From the NCBI GenBank assembly GCA_902805615.1, contig CADCTQ010000247.1:1-39107 (forward strand): a stretch of DNA of 39,107 nt, given 5' to 3'. Origin of the DNA: an uncultured Cytophagales bacterium (GTDB lineage Bacteria > Bacteroidota > Bacteroidia > Cytophagales > 172606-1). Positions 1-7,313 of this stretch are shown one piece after another (the first letter of the stretch is position 1; every line of letters starts with the position of its first letter). The notes under the pieces were generated by a model, which saw only the letters and a list, made by a program, of their open reading frames with translations, made no database searches and was not told where the DNA came from. The position numbers were made by a program, and so were the translations under genes.

Positions 1-81
1 AATTTGCCGGCGTATAACCCGGCACAAGCACTGGACTTTGATCGCCGAATGCCTATATTAAACCGCAAAACCACTACGCCC

Positions 82-438
82 ATGAAAGCTTTCGAGGAAC
101 TGGTCGAGGAGGTATACCAGGACGGTGACCTGCGGCCGGAATTTGCCAAATACGCGCAACTGATTGCCAGGACCCGGCAGCAAAGGAGGCCATCGGGAGA
201 ACAATTTCCCGCGGCGCCGGCCGGGCACTACCCCTTCCTGCGTTACGCGGAAATAGGCGCCTCCGCCGAAGCGTTGCCGTCGGGGCCGATCCCGGAAGAA
301 ATGGTTCGGCTGCGGAGGGGAATCACGATCCTGTCTTCCACTTTGTTCAAAACCCTGTCGTTGCGCTACCCGCTGACGGCCGACGAATTGCACCGGCTCC
401 GCGACGCCGTAGCCATCCGGTACCTGCAAACGGAATGA
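82..438 (+). CDS. Hypothetical protein, 118 aa
   Basis: I do not recognise the family. The protein is small, soluble and mixed in charge, with no signal peptide or membrane segment; it begins MKAFEELVEEVYQDG and ends in a probable helical segment. The frame is open to the left edge of the window. Alternative starts are ATG at 49 and TTG at 4, so the N-terminus is uncertain and the gene could even begin outside the window. ATG 82 was chosen because the residues before it are low in complexity and do not look conserved. The gene converges on the minus-strand lipoprotein gene with only about 34 bp between the stops. The opposite-strand frame here is an antisense shadow. Confidence 0.55.
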   Translation: MKAFEELVEEVYQDGDLRPEFAKYAQLIARTRQQRRPSGEQFPAAPAGHYPFLRYAEIGASAEALPSGPIPEEMVRLRRGITILSSTLFKTLSLRYPLTADELHRLRDAVAIRYLQTE

Positions 439-472
439 GCGGGGTCCGGCACTTGCCAGGCGTTGCGCCGGG

Positions 473-1222
473 TCAGGGCATGCGGGCCTCCAGGGTAAGC
501 TTGTAGCGGCCCGTGGCGCCGGCGTAAGCCGGTTCGAAGCTGCTCGTGACGTCGTCGCCGTAGCTACCTTCGTTGCGCACGCGTACTTTCACCACCTGGC
601 CCGTGGGGACGTAGCGGGCCGAAATGCGGTAGCGGCCCAGCGGGATGTCTTCGGTGTCCCCGATGGAGCCACCTTCGAGGCGGCGCACGATTTTCTGCCC
701 GGTGCTGCCGTCAATCAGCTTATCCACGGGTTCCAGGGTGAGTTCTACCTTGTCGGTATCGAAGAAGTTGTCGGCGTACACTTCCACCAGGCCGCCGTAG
801 TGGCCCGTCGCGCCGAATTCGGTGGGCTTGGCCCCGGTAAGTTTCCAGCGGAGGTTGCGGACCGCGCCTTCCGTGCCGGCAAAAGCGCCGTCCGTTTCCG
901 GGTGCAGGTCCAGCACGTAGGTGCGGTTGTCGTACTGCACCTTCACCGTGCCCCGTACGTACCAGGAGCCCGGCGTGAGTTGCAGTTTGTATTCGCCTTT
1001 GCTGTCGGTGCGGCCGACCACGTTGCTGTTGTAGAGTTGGGTGTTGTTGGCTACGATCTCAACGTCGGCCAGCGGTTTTCCGCCCGTGTCAACGGCTTTC
1101 CCGGTGGCGTATCCTTTCTGAGGGGAAGTGGGTGCGGGTTCGACTTCGGGATCGGGCGTCGTGCAGGCCGAAGTCAGCCAGCCGGCCAGCAGGGTGGTGC
1201 AAAGTACGTGAAGCATTTTCAT
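473..1222 (-). CDS. Lipoprotein with carboxypeptidase-regulatory-like (CarboxypepD_reg) domain, 249 aa
   Basis: The chosen start gives a short hydrophobic signal peptide ending LTSAC, with Cys20 as the probable lipidated residue, followed by an acidic/proline linker (TTPDPEVEPAPTSPQ). Residues about 33-120 read as a beta-sandwich of the carboxypeptidase-regulatory type: G-x-A-VDTGGKPLADVEIVANN followed by a TDSKGEYKLQLTPGSWYV segment, typical of these domains. The C-terminal part is beta-rich and repetitive in style (GRYRISARYVPTGQ, GRYKLTLEARMP), suggesting a second or third beta-sandwich. It probably sits in the outer membrane or periplasm. An upstream in-frame extension to 1423 is rejected because the signal peptide would become internal. 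It is divergent from the beta-lactamase-like gene at 1441. Confidence 0.7.
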   Translation of the reverse strand: MKMLHVLCTTLLAGWLTSACTTPDPEVEPAPTSPQKGYATGKAVDTGGKPLADVEIVANNTQLYNSNVVGRTDSKGEYKLQLTPGSWYVRGTVKVQYDNRTYVLDLHPETDGAFAGTEGAVRNLRWKLTGAKPTEFGATGHYGGLVEVYADNFFDTDKVELTLEPVDKLIDGSTGQKIVRRLEGGSIGDTEDIPLGRYRISARYVPTGQVVKVRVRNEGSYGDDVTSSFEPAYAGATGRYKLTLEARMP

Positions 1223-1440
1223 GGTTGGATGGGTCGTTGATTTGATTAGATTGGGATCGAACGGAGGCGCTCCTCGTTCAATCCGGCACAAAAATACGGC
1301 AGCGACCCCGCCATGCATTGTATAAAACCGGCCAAATGGCCCGCGTCTTGCGGCAACCGGGCCGGTGCCGACTGGTCTTGCCCTTTGTTCCCGATGCCAC
1401 TGCCCCGTTTCACTTTCAACCAAACCCTATTTTTTCAACC

Positions 1441-2535
1441 ATGAAAATCATTTTCCCGAAAAGAAGCCTGCTGTTTTCCCTGCTGGTGATGTTGTGGCCG
1501 GCCCTGCACCCCGGTGGTTTGCGCCTGTACGGGCAGCAGGTGCAGGACCGCATCAACGCCTACCTCGACGCCAAACACCGGAGCAACGACTTCCGGGGCG
1601 TGGTGCTGATCGTTCGCAACGACAGCACCGTGTTCAGCAAGGGCTACGGCGCGGCCAGCGACAAAACCAACCAGCCCAACACCGCCCGGACCGTGTTTCG
1701 CCTGGGCTCCGTCACCAAGCAATTCACGGCCGCCGCCATCCTGAAATTGCAGGAGCAGGGCAAGCTGTCGGTGCAGGACCGGATCTGCCAGTACGTGGAA
1801 AACTGCCCGCCGGCCTGGAAAGACATTACCCTCCACCACCTGCTTACCCACTCGTCGGGGATTTTCAACTACACCGCCCTGCCGAACTTCGCGGCCCACA
1901 GCCAGGAGCCGCACACCGTCGCCCAGTTGATCGCCCGGTTCCGCGACCAGGCATTACAGTTTACCCCCGGCTCCAAGAACGCCTACTCCAACTCCGGCTA
2001 CCTGCTGCTCGGGCACGTGATCGAACGGGTGTCGGGCAAGCCCTACGAAGCCTACCTGCAAGCAAACATCCTGCGCCCCCTGGGACTCAAGCATACGGGC
2101 TACGAGAAAGAAGGGGACGGCGTGGCCAACCGGGCGCAGGGCTACGTGAAGGGGCCGCAGGGGATGCAGGAAGCGCCTTACCTGCACATGTCGGTGCCGT
2201 TCGCCGCGGGGGCCCTGTATTCCACGGCCGAAGACCTGAAGCGCTGGAACCAGCAGTTGCACGGCGGCAAGCTCCTCTCCCCGGCGTCGTTGCGGGCCAT
2301 GACCACGCCCCACCAGGAGGCGTTCGGGTACGGCCTCTTCATTGACCAGCACGACAACCGGAAGCGCATCCACCACGGGGGCAACATCAACGGTTTTGAA
2401 AACTACGTGTCGTACTACCCCGACCAGAAGGTGTGCGTGATCGTGATGAGCAACCAGGCCCGCATCGGCGGGCATGACATGAACCAGGAAGTGGCCAGCT
2501 TGTGGTTCGGGAAAAAGCCGAAAGATTCGGAGTAA
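1441..2535 (+). CDS. Serine hydrolase, beta-lactamase / class C penicillin-binding family, 364 aa
   Basis: The signal peptide spans residues 1 to about 31 (MKIIFPKRSLLFSLLVMLWP). The three active-site motifs of the family are visible: SxxK as Ser90-Val-Thr-Lys93, YxN as Tyr182-Ser-Asn184, and HGG at 312-314 in place of the KTG box. The LLTHSSGI segment near residue 134 is also characteristic. The length matches single-domain members. Such proteins include D-Ala-D-Ala carboxypeptidases, esterases and class C beta-lactamases. The HGG box and the Bacteroidota context favour a periplasmic peptidase or esterase over a dedicated drug-resistance enzyme, but substrate cannot be read from sequence. 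ATG 1441 is chosen because it places the signal peptide at the N-terminus; the frame is open further upstream. Confidence 0.88.
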   Translation: MKIIFPKRSLLFSLLVMLWPALHPGGLRLYGQQVQDRINAYLDAKHRSNDFRGVVLIVRNDSTVFSKGYGAASDKTNQPNTARTVFRLGSVTKQFTAAAILKLQEQGKLSVQDRICQYVENCPPAWKDITLHHLLTHSSGIFNYTALPNFAAHSQEPHTVAQLIARFRDQALQFTPGSKNAYSNSGYLLLGHVIERVSGKPYEAYLQANILRPLGLKHTGYEKEGDGVANRAQGYVKGPQGMQEAPYLHMSVPFAAGALYSTAEDLKRWNQQLHGGKLLSPASLRAMTTPHQEAFGYGLFIDQHDNRKRIHHGGNINGFENYVSYYPDQKVCVIVMSNQARIGGHDMNQEVASLWFGKKPKDSE

Positions 2536-2892
2536 AATAAAATGCCGGCCCGCGTAAGAACGTGCGTGATTTATCACTATACTTCCCCGCGCCTGCCGCC
2601 TCCTGACCTTACCCAACCGCCCGGCGCTGACCGGGCCATGCTCCGCCTTCTTTCCACGTGCCGCACGCGTGTACGCGCCGGGGCATTGCCGGCCTTATGC
2701 CGGGATTCACCTGATCAAACGGCTGGATCGGGGGATATTCATTTGATCATTCCTACCAGGATTCACCTGATCAAACGGATGAAGCGGATGATAATCATTT
2801 GATAGCCTGAAGGTCGTATCCATTCGAATACGTGATCGTCCTTTCGTATGGGTATAAATTTCGTATTGGTATAAATAGTTGTATCCTCTCAA
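2536..2892. other. Intergenic region with two kinds of direct repeat
   Basis: No convincing gene is present; the short frames here have no recognisable protein features. The region holds a 20-nt exact direct repeat (2703-2722 and 2759-2778) inside a looser 56-bp tandem unit, and two 15-nt near-identical units ending GGTATAAAT (2845-2859 and 2862-2876) shortly before the T9SS gene start at 2893. These may be the promoter or operator region of that gene. Confidence 0.5.
2703..2806 (+). repeat. Tandem direct repeat, 56-bp period, containing TGATCA
   Basis: GGATTCACCTGATCAAACGG occurs exactly at 2703-2722 and 2759-2778. Each copy is followed about 16 nt later by a TCATTTGAT segment, so the repeat unit is about 48 nt in a 56-nt period. 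Each unit contains CTGATCAAACGG and a partly complementary CATTTGAT, so it could form a weak hairpin or bind a dimeric regulator. It lies 90-190 bp upstream of the T9SS gene. Confidence 0.55.
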
Positions 2893-5157
2893 ATGCGTAG
2901 TCTCCGGCTCCTATTCGTCTTATTGGTCCTGCCGTTGTTTGCTTTGCGGGCATCCGCCCAATCCCAGACGGGCATCTGGTACTTCGGGTTCGGCGCCGGG
3001 ATCGACTTCCGGAACGGCGCCCCGACGGCCCTCACCGACGGGCAGGTCAATACGATTGAAGGTTGTGCCGCCATGGCCGACGGGCAGGGGAACCTGTCTT
3101 TTTACTCCGACGGCGTGACCGTGTGGAACCGGTTGCACCAGGTCATGCCCAACGGCACCGGGCTGAAGGGCCACTACTCCTCCACCCAATCCTGCCTCAT
3201 CGTTCCCCATCCCGGCAACGCTTCCCTCTTTTTCCTGTTCACGACCGACGAAGCCGGGTACATTGACACCAACGAGGGCGTACGTTACTCGGTCGTCAAC
3301 ATGTGCCTGAACGAGGGGCTGGGGGACGTGGAAGAGAAAAACGTGTTCCTGTTCGGGAACGCCACCGAAAAGCTGGCCGCCGTCCGGCACCGCAACGGCA
3401 CCGACTACTGGGTGGTCAGCAGCGAATACGAGGGAAACCGCTTCATGGCCTACCTGGTTACCGAAAAAGGGGTCAGCACCACGCCGGTCATCAGCGCCGG
3501 CGGCACCCCCTGTTACGAATCCTCCAGCACCGTTCCGGCCATCGGCAACCTCAAGTTCTCCCCCGACGGCAGACGGCTGGCCCTGGCTTCTCACGGCGAT
3601 TACTACGCGGGCTTCGCGGAACTGTTCGACTTTGACGCGGCAACCGGCAAAGTATCCAACCCGCGGAAGGTGCTGGACAACGAATTGAGGCCCTACGGGG
3701 TAGCGTTTTCGCCGAGCGGCGACCGGCTCTACGTGAGCACTTCCACCGGCAAGCTCTACCAGTTCGACGTGACGGGCCCGGACGCCCGGGCCATCCGCAG
3801 TACGGCAACCGTGCTGGTGGACCACGATGACGAAGGGTTCACGATGGGGCTGCAACTCGGGCCCGACAGCAAGATTTACGCATCCGCGCCCCAACTGCCG
3901 CACCTCAGCGTCATTCACCATCCCGAGCGGCTTGGCGCGGCCAGTGAATACGAATACGAAGGCGTTTCCCTGGCAGACAAGTACAACACCATTGGCCTGC
4001 CCAACTTCGTGGCTTCGTATTTCGACCCGTCTCCCCGGATCGAGGCAACCGGGCCGGCCGTGGACACGCCGGTGGACTTTTCCCTGCGCAACGCCGGCAA
4101 CGCGCAACGCGTCCGGTGGCGCTTCGGGGACGGCACCCCGGAAACGGACCCTTCGGCTCCCGGCCAGCCGGCCCGGCACACCTACCCCGCGCCGGGGGCT
4201 TACCTGGTGCGGGCCGTGCTCGAATCGGGGGCCGGCCTCAGCGATACCGTGTACAAAAAGATATTCATCGTTCGGCCGGTCACCCGGTTGCTGGGTCCCG
4301 ACACCGCGTTGTGCGCGGGAAGTACACTCACCCTGGACGTGTCGCAGGCCGAAGGCCGGGGGCTGTGGCAGGACGGCAGCACCGGGCCGGTATACCAGGT
4401 CACCCGGTCGGGGCTGTACTGGGTGGAATTCTGCCGGTCCACCGGCCCGGTCCGGGATTCCGTCCGGGTAACGTTTGCCGAACCGCCCCAGGTGTGGCTG
4501 CCCGCCGACACGCTGCTGTGCGGCGACGCCTCGTGGACGGCTGACGTAAGCCAGCCGCACAGCACGTACCGGTGGCAGGACGGTTCTACGGCTCCTGCCC
4601 ACCGGATGGACCAGGCCGGCGTGTACTGGGTGGAAGTGACCAATGCGTGCGGCACGGCAAAAAAGTCGGTCCGGGTGAGGAGGCATGCTCCGTTCAGCCT
4701 GGCGCTGCCCGCCGACACGACCTTGCCCGTGGGGCAGACCCTGGACCTGAACGTGTACCACCCCGCGATTGACACCTACGCGTGGGATACCGGCGAGACG
4801 GGCAGTTCGGTTGCCATCACCGGGGACGGCACTTACTGGGTAGAAGCAGCCAACCCCTGCCAGCAGGCCCGGGCCGTCATCCGGGTTACTTTCTACGAAG
4901 ACCCGGCCAACATTTTCGTGCCCAACGTATTCACGCCCAACGGCGACGGCATCAACGACGTGTTCGAAACCCGGGGGCTTTACCCGGGCCGGTGGGCGCT
5001 GGTGGTGCACGGCCGCAGCGGGAAGCAGGTGTACGGGAGCGAAACCTACCGCAACGACTGGGACGGCCAATTGCTGGCCCCGGGGGTTTATTTCTACCAA
5101 TTGCGCAATAAAAAGACGGGCGGCACGCTAAAAGGGTGGGTACACCTGCTCAGGTAA
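2893..5157 (+). CDS. Secreted protein with beta-propeller, PKD and gliding-type (T9SS type B) C-terminal domain, 754 aa
   Basis: A signal peptide (MRSLRLLFVLLVLPLFALRA, cleavage near ASAQS) is followed by a region of about 350 residues resembling a WD40/lactonase-type propeller (LKFSPDGRRLALAS, GVAFSPSGDRLYVS). A PKD-like domain follows at about 387-457 (WRFGDGTPETDP, HTYPAPGAYLV). Three Ig-like repeats, each with a W.DGST or W.TGET core and a final YWVE, occupy about 460-670. The last 80 residues match the gliding-motility-associated C-terminal domain: FVPNVFTPNGDGINDVF, then a final GVYFYQL... segment, indicating T9SS export and surface attachment. This architecture is common in Bacteroidota; the ligand is unknown. 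It is followed after 36 bp by the lipocalin-like gene, so the two may be co-transcribed. Confidence 0.88.
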   Translation: MRSLRLLFVLLVLPLFALRASAQSQTGIWYFGFGAGIDFRNGAPTALTDGQVNTIEGCAAMADGQGNLSFYSDGVTVWNRLHQVMPNGTGLKGHYSSTQSCLIVPHPGNASLFFLFTTDEAGYIDTNEGVRYSVVNMCLNEGLGDVEEKNVFLFGNATEKLAAVRHRNGTDYWVVSSEYEGNRFMAYLVTEKGVSTTPVISAGGTPCYESSSTVPAIGNLKFSPDGRRLALASHGDYYAGFAELFDFDAATGKVSNPRKVLDNELRPYGVAFSPSGDRLYVSTSTGKLYQFDVTGPDARAIRSTATVLVDHDDEGFTMGLQLGPDSKIYASAPQLPHLSVIHHPERLGAASEYEYEGVSLADKYNTIGLPNFVASYFDPSPRIEATGPAVDTPVDFSLRNAGNAQRVRWRFGDGTPETDPSAPGQPARHTYPAPGAYLVRAVLESGAGLSDTVYKKIFIVRPVTRLLGPDTALCAGSTLTLDVSQAEGRGLWQDGSTGPVYQVTRSGLYWVEFCRSTGPVRDSVRVTFAEPPQVWLPADTLLCGDASWTADVSQPHSTYRWQDGSTAPAHRMDQAGVYWVEVTNACGTAKKSVRVRRHAPFSLALPADTTLPVGQTLDLNVYHPAIDTYAWDTGETGSSVAITGDGTYWVEAANPCQQARAVIRVTFYEDPANIFVPNVFTPNGDGINDVFETRGLYPGRWALVVHGRSGKQVYGSETYRNDWDGQLLAPGVYFYQLRNKKTGGTLKGWVHLLR

Positions 5158-5193
5158 ACTACCGGGACCACCCATCCGCTAAACCGCACCCCC

Positions 5194-5994
5194 ATGAAGA
5201 CCTGCTACCTGCCCCCGAAGCGCCGCCTGCTGCCCGCGCTGGGGCTCCTGCTGCTGCTGGCAACTGCTTTTACCCGCCTCCCCTACCCGGTGCCCCGCCC
5301 CACCGCCGCGGCGAATGAGCTGGACGGCGCCTGGCGGCTCACCTCCCAGTTTGACGGCCCCGCCGGCACCAGCGCCACGATGATCATTGCGGACGGCCGG
5401 TTTGCGGTGGCTTTTTACAGCCAGGCCGGGAAAAAATTCGAGGGCACCTACGGCGGCACCTGCACCGCATCGGGCGGGCAACTGGTCGTCAAGAACGACT
5501 TCAACACCTTTGATTCTACCCGCGTAGGCAAGTCGGATGCGTGGGCTTACCGGTCGCAGAACGGCAAATGGCAGCTTTCGGGCACGGGGAGCGGCGGCAA
5601 AGGGACGGAAACCTGGGAGAAGCTGGACGAAAAGGCGGCCGGTACTTCCCTGGCCGGCGCCTGGCAGATCCGCCTGCGGGAAAACGAGGACGGCCGCATG
5701 GGCGAAATGAAGCCCGGCCCCCGCCAGACGATCAAGTTCCTGTCGGCCTCGCGGTTCCAGTGGGTGGCCTTCAACAACGAAACCCGGCAGTTTTTCGGCA
5801 CGGGCGGCGGTACGTATTCGGCCACGGGCGGCAAATACACCGAAACCATCGAGTTCTTCTCCCGCGACCCGAACCGCGTGGGGATGCAACTCTCCTTCAA
5901 CTTCGCCCTGGAAGGCACCCGGTGGCGCCATTCGGGCCAAAGCACCACCGGCAACCGCATCAACGAGGTATGGGTCAGGGAAGGCCGGCCGTAG
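5194..5994 (+). CDS. Secreted protein with two tandem lipocalin-like domains, 266 aa
   Basis: After a hydrophobic signal (residues about 11-27, LLPALGLLLLLATAF) the protein contains two similar halves. Each begins with a LxGAW motif (ELDGAWRLTSQF near residue 42 and LAGAWQIRLREN near 152) and contains a YGGT/YSATGGKY turn, typical of small lipocalin-like beta-barrels in Bacteroidota. The repeated GTYGGTCTASGGQL and GGGTYSATGGKY segments point to an internal duplication. A periplasmic or outer-membrane role is likely; ligand and function are unknown. It lies 36 bp after the T9SS gene and 15 bp before the VTT-domain gene, suggesting one transcription unit. Confidence 0.68.
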   Translation: MKTCYLPPKRRLLPALGLLLLLATAFTRLPYPVPRPTAAANELDGAWRLTSQFDGPAGTSATMIIADGRFAVAFYSQAGKKFEGTYGGTCTASGGQLVVKNDFNTFDSTRVGKSDAWAYRSQNGKWQLSGTGSGGKGTETWEKLDEKAAGTSLAGAWQIRLRENEDGRMGEMKPGPRQTIKFLSASRFQWVAFNNETRQFFGTGGGTYSATGGKYTETIEFFSRDPNRVGMQLSFNFALEGTRWRHSGQSTTGNRINEVWVREGRP

Positions 5995-6009
5995 CCCAAT
6001 CTGTGCGTC

Positions 6010-6621
6010 ATGAACCGCTACGTGTATATTTTCCTGTTTCTCTGCCTGTTTACGATTGCGGGCTTCGTGCTTTTCGAGGCGGCGGGCCTGTCGTTCGAGG
6101 GCGTGCTGCGGGGGGGGTCTTCGCGGGTGGCCCTGGCAGTGGCCGGGGTGCTGCTGCTGGGCGTGGACGTGCTCCTGCCCGTGCCGTCGAGCGTGGTCAT
6201 GATCGGCAACGGGGTGCTGTTCGGGGCGGTGGCCGGGGGCCTGTTGTCGGTGCTCGGCGGACTGCTTTCTTCGGCCCTGGGGTACTACCTGGGTGCGCGG
6301 AGCGGGCGGCTGGTCGCCAAGTTTGCGGGCAGCCGCGACGAAGCCCGGGCCCGGGCGTTCCTGGAGAAATACGGGTACGCGGCCATTGTGGCATCCCGGC
6401 CCATCCCGGTGCTGGCCGAAGCGGTAGCCATCCTCAGCGGTTCGCTGGGCCTGCGGGTAGGGCGGGTGTTGCTCAGTTCGCTGGCCGGGCTGGTGCCGGT
6501 GTCGTTCGTGTATTCGGTCACGGGGGCCTACTCCACCGGCTTCGACAGCGCCGCGTGGGCCTTTGTGCTGAACCTGGGCGTGGCCGGCCTGCTGTGGCTG
6601 GTGACCCGGCGGGGAAAGTGA
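6010..6621 (+). CDS. VTT-domain (DedA/TVP38-TMEM64 type) inner-membrane protein, 203 aa
   Basis: The protein is strongly hydrophobic with about five membrane segments. It carries the VTT-domain signature: VDVLLPVPSSVVMIGNGVLFG near residues 54-75, a glycine-rich helix GALGYYLGARSGR-like segment near 90-103, and a second re-entrant segment VASRPIPVLAEAVAILSGSLG near 127-147 with the paired prolines of the family. Family members such as YqjA and YdjX are linked to membrane potential and lipid scrambling, but this copy cannot be assigned a substrate. It follows the lipocalin-like gene by 15 bp. A degenerate 7-nt repeat tract begins about 20 bp after its stop. Confidence 0.83.
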   Translation: MNRYVYIFLFLCLFTIAGFVLFEAAGLSFEGVLRGGSSRVALAVAGVLLLGVDVLLPVPSSVVMIGNGVLFGAVAGGLLSVLGGLLSSALGYYLGARSGRLVAKFAGSRDEARARAFLEKYGYAAIVASRPIPVLAEAVAILSGSLGLRVGRVLLSSLAGLVPVSFVYSVTGAYSTGFDSAAWAFVLNLGVAGLLWLVTRRGK

Positions 6622-6641
6622 GGGGGCGGGGAAATAAGGGG

Positions 6642-6716
6642 TTAGGGTATTGAGGGATTGAGTATCAGGGGATTGGGGACTGCCTTTTGCCTACTGCTTA
6701 TTGTGTATTGCTTACT
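6642..6716. repeat. Degenerate tandem repeat tract with 7-nt period
   Basis: From 6668 to 6716 the sequence divides without remainder into seven heptamers: GGGGATT, GGGGACT, GCCTTTT, GCCTACT, GCTTATT, GTGTATT, GCTTACT. Most fit G-N-N-N/T-A-Y-T. The left part (6642-6660, TTAGGGTATTGAGGGATTG) recurs in inverted orientation at 24130-24148 with one difference. It lies between the convergent VTT and response-regulator genes. Confidence 0.6.
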
Positions 6717-6725
6717 GAAAACGGG

Positions 6726-7145
6726 TTACACGGCGCGGCGGGCGGTGCGGCCCAGGTAGAGGGAGGCCAGGGCCTTGAGGTCTTCGGTGATGAGGGGTTT
6801 GGGCACGTACTGGGCAAAGCCGATCTGTTGCAGGTGCCACACGTCGCGGGGGTCGCTGGAGGTGGTGAGTACGGCCAGCAGCGTCGGGTACTGCTGGTGG
6901 TAGCCCCGCTGCCGGTACAGTTCCAGGAAGTCGAAGCCGTCCATCACGGGCATTTTGAGGTCCAGCAGCACCAGGTCGGGCGGCGTACCGGCCTTTGCCT
7001 TTTTTTCAAACAGCGCCATGCCATCCTTGCCATTGGCCGTCAGGAGGAGTTCCTGCGTCAGGTGCAGCTCCTCGATCAAAGAAGCGTGCAGGAACCGGGC
7101 GGCCGGGCTATCGTCAATGAGCAGAATGGACCGGAGGGAAAGCAT
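6726..7145 (-). CDS. Single-domain response regulator (CheY-like receiver), 139 aa
   Basis: The protein is a stand-alone receiver domain. Acidic pocket residues Asp11-Asp12 (LLIDDS), the phospho-acceptor Asp62 (LVLLDLKMPVMDGFDF), the switch Thr94/Thr95/Ser96 (VLTTSSDPRD) and Lys116 (VPKPL) are all present in order. There is no output domain, so it probably acts by protein contact within a phosphorelay. The short insertion and the spacing RQRGYHQQYP are typical of Bacteroidota solo receivers. No histidine kinase is adjacent. It converges on the VTT-domain gene. Confidence 0.9.
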   Translation of the reverse strand: MLSLRSILLIDDSPAARFLHASLIEELHLTQELLLTANGKDGMALFEKKAKAGTPPDLVLLDLKMPVMDGFDFLELYRQRGYHQQYPTLLAVLTTSSDPRDVWHLQQIGFAQYVPKPLITEDLKALASLYLGRTARRAV

Positions 7146-7235
7146 ACGCGCAAGAGGTTGTACCAGGACAACTTACGGACTATTCCGGAAGAAAGCAACT
7201 CTGTTGCATTAAACTTCCGTGAAGAATGTACCCCA

Positions 7236-7275
7236 AAAAGAGCGCGCCGCCGGGGGGCCGGCGGCGCGCTCTTTT
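7236..7275 (-). terminator. Rho-independent terminator of the 933-aa T9SS gene
   Basis: An 18-bp perfect inverted repeat (7236-7253 with 7258-7275, loop GGGG) of very GC-rich stem AGAGCGCGCCGCCGG is flanked by A/T runs. Read on the minus strand it ends in TTTTT and lies 39 bp past the stop at 7314. Confidence 0.88.
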
Positions 7276-7313
7276 CATCGTTTCAGGAGGCCACCGGCCC
7301 GGTTTTCTGCGCT

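Noticed and set aside
1318-1440. N-terminal extension of the beta-lactamase-like gene
   Set aside because: It would place the signal peptide internally; the ATG at 1441 is followed at once by the hydrophobic signal.
2920-5100. Long open frame on the minus strand opposite the 754-aa T9SS gene
   Set aside because: It is rich in Arg, Gly, Pro, His and Val as expected for an antisense frame of GC-rich DNA, and the plus strand carries recognisable domains and a signal peptide.
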